Of a stretch of 30,755 nt of DNA, positions 24,166-30,755 are shown piece by piece. The stretch is from DATDAW01 sp036524675 (lineage in GTDB: Bacteria > Verrucomicrobiota > Verrucomicrobiia > Chthoniobacterales > DASVRZ01), in assembly GCA_036524675.1 (NCBI GenBank), contig DATDBU010000094.1, forward strand, positions 1-30,755. The letters run 5' to 3'. The stretch's first letter is position 1; every line of letters begins with the position of its first letter. Made by a program: the position numbers and the translations under genes. The notes beneath the pieces are model-generated. The model saw only the letters and a program-made list of their open reading frames with translations, was not told where the DNA came from and did not search any database.

Positions 24166-24366
24166 ATGAGTACCCCGACGTTTCGCGACGTTTCTCGGCC
24201 TGCGTTCGCCCATACCGCAGAACTCCCTGACGGAAGTCGCGACCCCGATGAATCGCACTGGCAACTGCTGCATGTGCACCTGCGAAATGTCGCCACACTC
24301 GCAAAGAAATTCGCCGCGCCGCTCGGCCTGGCAGGCGAAGCCGAACTGGCCGGGCTGCTGCATTGA
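24166..24366 (+). pseudogene. Truncated cas3 HD-domain stump at the canonical first position
   Basis: A 66-codon frame that matches the start of type I-C-type Cas3: 'FAHTAELPDGS', then 'HWQLLHVHLRNVATLAKKFAAPLG' (the H-x2-L-x2-HL-x-NVA helix), then 'GEAELAGLLH'. In Cas3 the next residues would be DLGK(Y/F), completing the metal-binding HD pair; here the codon after His is TGA. Nothing of the helicase follows: cas5 starts 4 nt later. It cannot be a nuclease. The simplest reading is an internal deletion of an ancestral cas3; retention as a small protein or leader is possible. Confidence 0.7.
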
Positions 24367-24370
24367 ATTT

Positions 24371-25000
24371 ATGAAATCGTATCCAATCCAACTCGAGATC
24401 TCCGGCCCCATCGCCCTCTGGGCACGCCCGGACACGATGCCCAATCCCGTCTCCTACGTCGCCCCCACATTTGGGGCTGCCAAAGGTATTTTTGAATCCG
24501 TGTTGCGTTGGAAATCGGTGAATGTGCGGCCAGTGAAATGCGAGATTTGCGCTCCGATACAATTTCATCGCTACGCTTTTAATTACGGCGGACCGTTGCG
24601 GAAGTCTGATCAAATTTCGGGAAACTCTTCACTTCAGATTTTCGCTCAAGTGTTAATCAACGTCCGATACGTGATTCATGCGGAAGTCGAATTTGCGTCA
24701 TACCTGACGGATGACACAACCTGGCCTCCCCATGCATATGCGGATAAATTCCAGCGGCGGCTTACACGTGGGCAGTGGTTTTACACCCCATGCCTGGGCT
24801 GGAAGGAATTCGCCCCCGATTACGTTGGGCCGAGACGTGATGACACGCACCCCTGTCATAGCGTGAATGAGGTTATCCCTGCGATGCTGGAAATGGTCTT
24901 CGACAAACTGCAGCGAGGCCAGCGAGGTCCGGGAAAAGCCACTTACCTGCGGCAGGTCGAAATTGAAAATGGCGTTCTTCACTACCGCCACGGAGCCTGA
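24371..25000 (+). CDS. cas5c: Type I-C-like Cas5 (Cas5c/Cas5d)
   Basis: In type I-C systems Cas5 both cuts pre-crRNA and caps the 5' handle, replacing Cas6. The 209-residue protein opens with 'IQLEISGPIALWARPDTMPNPVSYVAPTFGAAKGIFESVLRW', matching the Cas5c pattern (x-G-x-x-A-L-F-x-R-P-E ... S-Y-x-V-x-T-P-S-A-A-R-G). Later come 'PIQFHRYAFNYGGPLRKSDQI' and 'VLINVRYVIHAEVEF', the typical central strand. The frame extends 41 codons upstream, overlapping the cas3 stump; ATG 24371 gives a normal Cas5 N-terminus. No cas6 is seen in the window, consistent with Cas5 as the processing enzyme. Confidence 0.85.
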   Translation: MKSYPIQLEISGPIALWARPDTMPNPVSYVAPTFGAAKGIFESVLRWKSVNVRPVKCEICAPIQFHRYAFNYGGPLRKSDQISGNSSLQIFAQVLINVRYVIHAEVEFASYLTDDTTWPPHAYADKFQRRLTRGQWFYTPCLGWKEFAPDYVGPRRDDTHPCHSVNEVIPAMLEMVFDKLQRGQRGPGKATYLRQVEIENGVLHYRHGA

Positions 25001-25003
25001 ACC

Positions 25004-25009
25004 AGAGGA
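25004..25009 (+). promoter_or_regulatory. Shine-Dalgarno for cas8c
   Basis: AGAGGA lies 6 nt before the ATG at 25016, in the 15-nt gap after the cas5 stop. It fixes the cas8c start. Confidence 0.6.
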
Positions 25010-25015
25010 ACCATC

Positions 25016-27313
25016 ATGCTGAACGAACTTCATCAGGTAGTCAAAGCGCTTGAGGACAGCGGCACCTCATTTGGCAGCCCCCATGAGGCCCTTGCCTTCA
25101 TGGGCAAAGGAGACGCACTGCACCTTCTTTTAGACCAGGCTGCTGTGCCCGTCTCTGTAAGGATTATTCCTGGCGCCGACGCTTCTCGCCTCATGCGAGT
25201 ATCCCATACATCGGCGGGATCAGCTTTCCCGGGGTTCAACCTCCCTATTCCCTTACGAGTCTTACCGCGGTCAATCGAAGGCGAGGTGCTTCGACTGACT
25301 GAACAATTGATTGCAGCGTTGAAAGCGAAGGCAACACCCGGGGCGCAGATTATTGATCTGGCCAAGCAACTGCGGCCATATACGACCGCACGAACTCACG
25401 AGGAATCGCAGGTCCGTCAATTTGCCCGATCAACGAGCGAACTTACCGGCTGGCTCGCGGAGGACATGATCAATTCTCCCGATGAGTTTGCCGTCCTGCG
25501 GGAACTGGTTCGGCGTTGCCAGCAAAAGCCACTGGGCATCACAGAGTTTTCCCAGCAGACCGAAGAGACCTTGTGGGCCATTTCTGAACCATCACGAGAG
25601 CAGGCAGTGCTACTTTGCCAGGCAGCATTCGGGCTTCTCGCTTTCCCCAGATTGAACGATGCCCCAGGATCACCCTCATGGCGAAAGGAAAAGGAAAAGG
25701 CGGACGCCAAAGACTCAGAGAAGAGCATTCCGGTTTATCTGGACGTCGCCGGTCAGTTGGAAGGCATCCCAATAGCGAAGCCCAGTTTTTGGCGCGCTCT
25801 GAACGACCACCTTAATGAGATCAAGCCACGAGCCTATAAATCAGAGGCTCGGCGGGCGAGGATGCAGTCCAAGAAGGTAACATCTCCTGCCGTCGGTTTT
25901 ACCGATGCTTACAGCGGCGAGCTCTGCACCATCCCTGATTCGTTTCCTAAGCCCAAAGTGGTGAAGCTCGGTGAAGTTCGCTTGTTCTCGAATAATACGG
26001 CTGAGGCAAAGTGTTTCATCCGCTACGGATTGGAAGGCTCCGAAACATTCTCCATGTCGGCCGAGCACGCCCAAAAGATGGCGGGAGCCCTGGAATATCT
26101 CGGATCGGAAGCGAAACTGTCCAAGACGTGCAGAGCCATCCCTGCAGGCCGGGAAGGCAAACAAGACCTCCTGATTGCTTATCTCGATACCGAACCGGAC
26201 GACGACACCGCCTTTGCCGATTTGATGGGCGGTTCATGTGACGACGGTGGAGGCGAAACAGGTTTTGAACCTCAGGCAGCCGCAGTTCTGGAATTGCTTC
26301 ACGGAAAATTGGCCGCCAATCCGGAACTGCGGATGCGGCTTCTATCCATCTCAGTGGTGGACAAAGCGAATCGCCAACTTAGCCTCAATCGCGACATCCG
26401 GGTGGCGGAACTACTGCGCGCAGCTCAGCAGTGGAACAGTGCCCAACGGCGCGTGTCCTCGCACGTTTCTTTGAGCGCGTGGGACAGGGCCAGAAAAGCC
26501 ATGGTATTCTGGCGACCACCTTCGGTCTTCCCTCTCGAACTGACCGCTCTTGCTAACAAGGTCTGGACTTCGGATGCGAAGGCTGGTGTTTCCTCTTCAT
26601 TTAATCGGGTTCTCACTGCTGCCGATGCCTTTGATGTTTTTCTGCAAGACACTCCGTTGGCTCTAGCCAAAACCGAAATGGCTCTCGGCGTGCTGACAGG
26701 CCGTCTGCGTTCCCTTTTCACCAAGGGAGGAGAATACAAGACGAAGGGAGACTTCGCCGTGCTTGGCGAGACCCCTCGCCGTGAGCTGCTCAAGAGCGTT
26801 TCGTTACTCTCCATTCTCATTCAACTCATCAAACCTGATCGCACTATGAAAGAACCTACCTACCACCTTGGTCGATTGCTGGCATGCGCCGACGCACTCC
26901 ACATGGAATACTGTCGGCGCGTCCGGAACAATGAGTCGCCGTCTCAGCTCATCGGAAACGCACTTTTCACCACGGCGTTGGAACAACCGGTTTTCGCAAT
27001 CGCTCGGCTCGCCGAGCGCATTGTGCCCTATCAGGCATGGGCAAAGACATACCGCCACGTTCCCAAGGATGAAAACGACAAGGGAGGCTGGGAGAAGCTG
27101 CTGTTGCGCTACATCGCTGAATGCTGCGCGGAATTTATCGAAGAGGACGGTGGTGGCGTGAAGCGCATCCGGGCGGATGAACTACCCGGCAAGATGTCCG
27201 ATCTCGACAAAGCCAAACTCATGCTTGGCTATATGGCAGACCTCCGGCAGGCCAAACCGTCTAGCCCACCTTCATCACCCGTAAATCTTAACACAAACAT
27301 CGAACACCCATGA
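25016..27313 (+). CDS. cas8c: Divergent Cas8c/Csd1 large subunit, probably including Cas11-like C-terminus
   Basis: The large Cascade subunit, which recognises PAM and supports the R-loop. At 765 residues it is longer than usual for Csd1 (about 550-650). Family traits are weak but in order: a central 'CFIRYGLEGSETFSMSAEHAQKMAGALEYL', resembling the F-x-S-Y-G ... A-x-x-Y-x-x-A-L-N-x-L segment; 'LRMRLLSISVVDKANRQLSL'; and a C-terminal 'YHLGRLLACADALHMEY ... NALFTTALEQPVFAIARLAE', like the 'LGRLFA ... F..A...P...F..L' of the Cas11c region. The N-terminal 250 residues are less familiar. It overlaps cas7 by 4 nt (ATGA). Confidence 0.8.
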   Translation: MLNELHQVVKALEDSGTSFGSPHEALAFMGKGDALHLLLDQAAVPVSVRIIPGADASRLMRVSHTSAGSAFPGFNLPIPLRVLPRSIEGEVLRLTEQLIAALKAKATPGAQIIDLAKQLRPYTTARTHEESQVRQFARSTSELTGWLAEDMINSPDEFAVLRELVRRCQQKPLGITEFSQQTEETLWAISEPSREQAVLLCQAAFGLLAFPRLNDAPGSPSWRKEKEKADAKDSEKSIPVYLDVAGQLEGIPIAKPSFWRALNDHLNEIKPRAYKSEARRARMQSKKVTSPAVGFTDAYSGELCTIPDSFPKPKVVKLGEVRLFSNNTAEAKCFIRYGLEGSETFSMSAEHAQKMAGALEYLGSEAKLSKTCRAIPAGREGKQDLLIAYLDTEPDDDTAFADLMGGSCDDGGGETGFEPQAAAVLELLHGKLAANPELRMRLLSISVVDKANRQLSLNRDIRVAELLRAAQQWNSAQRRVSSHVSLSAWDRARKAMVFWRPPSVFPLELTALANKVWTSDAKAGVSSSFNRVLTAADAFDVFLQDTPLALAKTEMALGVLTGRLRSLFTKGGEYKTKGDFAVLGETPRRELLKSVSLLSILIQLIKPDRTMKEPTYHLGRLLACADALHMEYCRRVRNNESPSQLIGNALFTTALEQPVFAIARLAERIVPYQAWAKTYRHVPKDENDKGGWEKLLLRYIAECCAEFIEEDGGGVKRIRADELPGKMSDLDKAKLMLGYMADLRQAKPSSPPSSPVNLNTNIEHP
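26846..27313 (+). CDS. Possible internally initiated Cas11c-like small subunit
   Basis: In characterised type I-C systems the small subunit Cas11c is made from an internal start within cas8c. Here an in-frame ATG at 26846 (Met611) begins MKEPTYHLGRLLACADALH, just before the 'LGRL' helix where Cas11c starts in known examples, giving a 155-residue product. No convincing Shine-Dalgarno precedes it (the upstream bases read GATCGCACT). Position supports the call; the missing ribosome-binding site weakens it. Confidence 0.4.
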   Translation: MKEPTYHLGRLLACADALHMEYCRRVRNNESPSQLIGNALFTTALEQPVFAIARLAERIVPYQAWAKTYRHVPKDENDKGGWEKLLLRYIAECCAEFIEEDGGGVKRIRADELPGKMSDLDKAKLMLGYMADLRQAKPSSPPSSPVNLNTNIEHP

Positions 27314-28275
27314 ATAACCCTACGCCTCAACCCACGACAGTTCCCCGCATTACAGGACTTCTCATTCTTGAAGTGCGGAAATCGAATCCCAACGGCGACC
27401 CCGAGCGGGAAAGCTCCCCGCGACAGCGCCCGGACGGGAAAGGCGAAATCTCGCCCGTCTCCATCAAGCGCAAGCTCCGCGATCTTGTCGAAGTAAAGCC
27501 GGAGGCGGTCTGGGAGATGATCCAAAAGCGCGTGAGTTTACCCTCAGGATTCGACTACGACATCATGGAGAGCCGTGAGCGTGGTTGGAAGGAGCTCAAG
27601 GACCAGGACGAGCAAAAAAGGGCAAATGAGGCATGGGGCAAAACATCCGAGGTGCTCCGTGCTGACTTCCCAAAATTCAAAGCGAAATACTGGGACGCCC
27701 GACTGTTTGGGAACACGTTTCTCGAAAAGGCGAAGGAGGACAGTGGAATTCAAAACACTATTCGATCGGGGGTTGCGCACTTCGGTGTTGGAATTTCACT
27801 GGCTCCGATTGAAATCGAATTCAGCACTTGGACAAAGAAGGCACCAGCCCAGGAGGACAAAACCCGCGGTATGGCACCGATGGCGTTCAAAGTCCTCAAG
27901 CATGGAATCTACACGGTGCCGTTCTTCGTAAATCCAAGCCAAGCAGCCAAGACGGGTTGCACGGCAGAGGATATATCGATCATGGTCAATCTCTTGCCCT
28001 TTATTTATTCCCATAGCACGTCCGTCATTCGCACAATGATTGACGTCCGGCATGTTCACTGCGTGCAGCACCAGGAGAACGTTGGATCATTTTCGGATTT
28101 CGCATTGATCGACGCGCTCACACCAAAGCGAAAACCGGAGTTCGATGTTACCAAGCCGTCCGAATCTGCCGACGAATACAATTTTCCAACTTGGAAAGAC
28201 ATCGAGGGAACTAGCCCGCGAGATGGACGGCCGGTTTTCAAAGATCTGGGTACCTACCACGACTACGCTCTCTGA
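27310..28275 (+). CDS. cas7c: Divergent Cas7c/Csd2 backbone subunit
   Basis: Cas7 polymerises along the crRNA to form the Cascade backbone. The 321-residue protein has the first ferredoxin-like strand 'ITGLLILEVRKSNPNGDPE' with the diagnostic NPNGDP at 26-31, 'SPVSIKRKLRDLV' and 'YWDARLFGNTFL' (the D-x-R-x-F-G motif). It then diverges from typical Csd2: where a G-x-V-x-G-P-V-Q segment is expected it reads 'NTIRSGVAHFGVGISLAPIEIEF'. Its start overlaps the cas8c stop, and the stop is 3 nt before cas3, so translation is coupled. Confidence 0.87.
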   Translation: MNNPTPQPTTVPRITGLLILEVRKSNPNGDPERESSPRQRPDGKGEISPVSIKRKLRDLVEVKPEAVWEMIQKRVSLPSGFDYDIMESRERGWKELKDQDEQKRANEAWGKTSEVLRADFPKFKAKYWDARLFGNTFLEKAKEDSGIQNTIRSGVAHFGVGISLAPIEIEFSTWTKKAPAQEDKTRGMAPMAFKVLKHGIYTVPFFVNPSQAAKTGCTAEDISIMVNLLPFIYSHSTSVIRTMIDVRHVHCVQHQENVGSFSDFALIDALTPKRKPEFDVTKPSESADEYNFPTWKDIEGTSPRDGRPVFKDLGTYHDYAL

Positions 28276-28278
28276 GCT

Positions 28279-30561
28279 ATGATTCCGCTGGCCCACAGTG
28301 CTCGACACGGGTGCTCGGAACAAACGTATCACGACCATGTCGCGAACGTCTTCCGGGATGCCGTGGGCTATGCTGAAGCAGCAGCACGGTTCAGCCACAC
28401 CCGCTCAGCAGACTTCCTGAGCGCGGTGGAGATGGCGGCGGCCTACCACGATCTTGGGAAGCTCGACCCGCTTTTTCAGAGTGATCTGCGCCAAAACCGC
28501 CTCAGGACGAGAATCAATCACGTCGATGCGGGTACTGCTCACTTACTGTCAGAAAGCCAAAAGCAAGGCGAGGCTGCTTTCCTTGTTTACAGCCATCATC
28601 GTCCCGGTTTGAGGGATTTGTTTGAAGAACAAAAGAAAATCGGCAACGGCATCAACTGGATGTTTCGAGATTGCGAGTCCAACGAGGCTACCGGAACCAC
28701 TGTGAGGGAGCACATTAATACTCACCTCAGCAGTTACCTGGTCGAACACCACCGCTGGATTCCGGTTGCCTTAAAAAAGTGTAAACCCGGATTCACGGGC
28801 CTAACACGCCGCCTTGCGCTTTCCTGCTTGGTGGATGCCGACCACGGCGATACAGCCCGGCACTACGGAAAGGAATGCGACGTGGAGGGAGCGCCGCTCA
28901 GGGCTGGTGAGCGTTTGAAGGCGTTGGACGCCTACGTGGAAGAGCTTGGAAAGACCTCTGCGGCTTCAGAGCGAGAAAGGGACCGCCTCTTTTTGCGGCA
29001 GAGACTCTATGCAGCCTGCCGAAACCGTGAACTTGCGTCCGACGAATATCTTGTCGCGTGTGAAAGCCCCGTGGGCACGGGCAAGACGACTGCTGTCATG
29101 GCGCATTTGCTCAACGTGGCGGCGGAACGCGGTCTTCGACGAATCTTTGTGGTGCTGCCGTTCACCAATATCATCGACCAGTCAGTGAAGGTCTATCGCG
29201 ACGCTTTGGTGCTGCCGGGGGAAAATGCGGAAGAGATCGTCGCGGCTCATCATCATCGAGTGGAGTTCGATGGCGAGGGGGCGCTCGAACATCGTCTGCT
29301 CTCGCAACGATGGGAGGCTCCGATCATTGTCACGACGGCTGTGCAGTTTTTCGAGACTTTGGCTGCGTGCTCCACCTCGGCGCTGCGCAAGCTGCACCGG
29401 TTGCCGGGTTCCTGCCTTTTCATTGATGAAACCCATGCTGCTATGCCGACTCCACTGTGGCCGCAAATGTGGCGCTGGCTTGAGGAACTGGGGCGCGAAT
29501 GGTCCTGCCACTCGGTTTTCGCCAGTGGTTCGCTTCCCCGCTTCTGGGAGATGTGCGAGTTCTTTCCAGGCGGAACACTAGGAAAAGTGGTGGAACTCGT
29601 GGAGTCCGCAACCTTGCGCGAACAAGCCCGGACGATGGAGCAGCAGCGGGTGCAAATTCTATCGGAGCCACAGCGGCAGACAGTGGAGAGCCTTGGGGAT
29701 CTTGTGCTTTCAAAGGCAGGGCCACGTCTGGTGATTTTTAATACTGTGCAGTCTGCTGCGGTGTTTGCATCGCACCTGCGGGAGTCTTGTGGAGTAACCG
29801 ACGGTATTGAGCACCTCTCCACGGCTCTTACACCTCTGGATCGCGCCGAGACGGTCGATAGGGTGCGTGCGCGGCTAAGGTCGGATCGAAAAAACTGGTG
29901 CCTTGTAGCGACAAGCTGCGTGGAGGCTGGTGTTGATTTTTCCTTTCGCACTGCGTTTCGCGAAAGCTGCGGGTTGGTAAATCTGCTCCAGATCGCGGGG
30001 CGGGTGAATCGGCATGACGAATATTCGATGGATGGGCCAGAAGTTTGGGACTTTCGTCATGTGGAGGACGGACTCCTAAATCTTCATCCCGACTTCAAAC
30101 TGTCCCGTCAGGTTTTGGCTGGGATGTTTACAGAGGGTGTCGTTGCACCCACCTCCTTCGCTTGCGGCGAGGCGATGCGGCGGGAACTAAGCAAAGACTA
30201 TGGGCGGGCAGAGGATAAGGTAATGGCTATACATGAAGCTGAACGGAAGGGGCAGTATCCAGTGGTCGCTGATTCGTGCCGCATCATCAGCCAAGATACC
30301 CGGACGGTCGTAATTTGCCCCCAGTTGGCAGAACACCTGAGCGAACTCCATCCCTCCAAATATCCGCCCATGCGCCAGATCATGGAGCATAGTGTGCAGA
30401 TTTGGGCGACCCGACTCGATGCAACAAGGTGGCCGGTAAAGCCTATCGGACCAGATGGCGATCTATGGGCGTGGACTGGAGCCTACGACAGCTTCGTCGG
30501 CTATATGGCTGGGGTAATTCCGCTGCTGAAGGCTAGGCAGAAAGGATTCGATGTCTTGTGA
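28279..30561 (+). CDS. cas3: Full-length Cas3 HD nuclease-helicase in an unusual position
   Basis: Cas3 unwinds and degrades target DNA after recruitment by Cascade. This 760-residue copy is complete. The HD domain (1-200) has His19, His57-Asp58 (YHDLGK), His81 (NHVDAG), His106/107 (YSHHRPG) and Asp186. The SF2 helicase has Walker A SPVGTGKTT with Lys269, motif Ia 'VVLPFTNIIDQ', a DETH box (383-386), 'ASGS' (415-418), motif V 'VATSCVEAGVDF' and motif VI QIAGRVNR (571-578). It lies between cas7 and cas4, whereas type I-C normally has cas3 first, where only a stump is left. Confidence 0.92.
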   Translation: MIPLAHSARHGCSEQTYHDHVANVFRDAVGYAEAAARFSHTRSADFLSAVEMAAAYHDLGKLDPLFQSDLRQNRLRTRINHVDAGTAHLLSESQKQGEAAFLVYSHHRPGLRDLFEEQKKIGNGINWMFRDCESNEATGTTVREHINTHLSSYLVEHHRWIPVALKKCKPGFTGLTRRLALSCLVDADHGDTARHYGKECDVEGAPLRAGERLKALDAYVEELGKTSAASERERDRLFLRQRLYAACRNRELASDEYLVACESPVGTGKTTAVMAHLLNVAAERGLRRIFVVLPFTNIIDQSVKVYRDALVLPGENAEEIVAAHHHRVEFDGEGALEHRLLSQRWEAPIIVTTAVQFFETLAACSTSALRKLHRLPGSCLFIDETHAAMPTPLWPQMWRWLEELGREWSCHSVFASGSLPRFWEMCEFFPGGTLGKVVELVESATLREQARTMEQQRVQILSEPQRQTVESLGDLVLSKAGPRLVIFNTVQSAAVFASHLRESCGVTDGIEHLSTALTPLDRAETVDRVRARLRSDRKNWCLVATSCVEAGVDFSFRTAFRESCGLVNLLQIAGRVNRHDEYSMDGPEVWDFRHVEDGLLNLHPDFKLSRQVLAGMFTEGVVAPTSFACGEAMRRELSKDYGRAEDKVMAIHEAERKGQYPVVADSCRIISQDTRTVVICPQLAEHLSELHPSKYPPMRQIMEHSVQIWATRLDATRWPVKPIGPDGDLWAWTGAYDSFVGYMAGVIPLLKARQKGFDVL

Positions 30562-30566
30562 CCTCA

Positions 30567-30755
30567 ATGGATAGTCTTCAATCACAGATTCCATCTAAGG
30601 ATCGGGAATTGTTGCCCCTCTCCCTCCTCAACGACTATCTCTACTGCCCGCGACGGGCCGCATTGAAACTTGTCGAAGGATGGCGCTCGGCAAACCAGCA
30701 CACCGCCCGTGGCGATATCGTCCACGAGCACGCCGACCTTCCTGGTTACGAAGTC
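30567..30755 (+). CDS. cas4: Cas4 exonuclease, 5' part (runs off window)
   Basis: From ATG 30567 the frame stays open to the window end (63 codons). 'LSLLNDYLYCPRRAALKLVEG' with Cys27 is the Cas4 N-terminal motif, whose Cys is the first iron-sulfur ligand, and it continues 'HTARGDIVHEHAD', the typical G-x-x-x-H-x-x segment. Cas4 trims pre-spacers during adaptation. It begins 5 nt after the cas3 stop. Whether it is fused to Cas1 cannot be seen. Confidence 0.85.
   Translation, partial: MDSLQSQIPSKDRELLPLSLLNDYLYCPRRAALKLVEGWRSANQHTARGDIVHEHADLPGYEV

Noticed and set aside
24166..24366. Stump as a separate functional Cas3'' HD nuclease
   Set aside because: It ends at the His of the HD pair and lacks all later metal ligands, so it cannot form an HD active site.
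24248..24370. 41-codon N-terminal extension of cas5
   Set aside because: It overlaps the cas3 stump in another frame and gives a Cys-rich leader unlike Cas5; ATG 24371 fits the family.

Overview
The window looks like a chromosomal segment from a moderately GC-rich Gram-negative bacterium. Two signal-peptide outer-membrane proteins, periplasmic binding proteins and a lipoprotein indicate an outer membrane. Gene content and REP-like intergenic palindromes suggest Verrucomicrobiota or a relative, but this is an inference from impression; no marker phylogeny was possible.

Layout. (1) 2-343: 3' end of a LacI-family regulator, followed by a scarred gene-free stretch (344-830) with a decayed IS3-type OrfA HTH, a nested hairpin and the 3' end of a tRNA gene. 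(2) 831-4576, minus strand: a tight operon sppA - CPBP protease - thiL - tsaE - tsaB. (3) 4807-8046, minus: outer-membrane protein - cupredoxin-like protein - class III adenylate cyclase with a membrane sensor. (4) 8047-8778: gene-free, with the stump of a response-regulator gene ending at a REP-like palindrome. (5) 8779-10795, minus: a LysR regulator and a YeiH-family exporter. (6) 10980-12341: an OprB-type porin, followed by a MITE-like inverted-repeat element. (7) 13009-20501, plus: an apparent acidic amino-acid uptake and catabolism operon (DAACS symporter, two binding proteins, an ABC ATPase, two permeases, and an aspartase with an N-terminal cyclic-nucleotide-binding domain). (8) 20705-22867: a FUSC-type membrane protein. 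(9) 22952-30755: a WYL regulator divergent from a CRISPR-Cas operon that runs off the right edge.

The CRISPR-Cas locus is the most unusual part. It encodes divergent type I-C-like effectors (cas5c, a long cas8c/csd1, cas7/csd2). The canonical first gene, cas3, survives only as a 66-codon stump that stops at the histidine of the HD motif. A complete, different HD-helicase Cas3 lies instead between cas7 and cas4. The WYL regulator is divergent across a short intergenic region with two perfect inverted repeats, and cas8c has a possible internal start for a Cas11-like small subunit. No CRISPR array is present; it, together with any cas1 and cas2, would have to lie beyond position 30755.

A second theme is cyclic nucleotide signalling. 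The cyclase carries the residues expected for ATP use, and the aspartase carries a cNMP-binding-type domain, so acidic amino-acid catabolism may be allosterically linked to cAMP, although the domain's phosphate-binding cassette is atypical.
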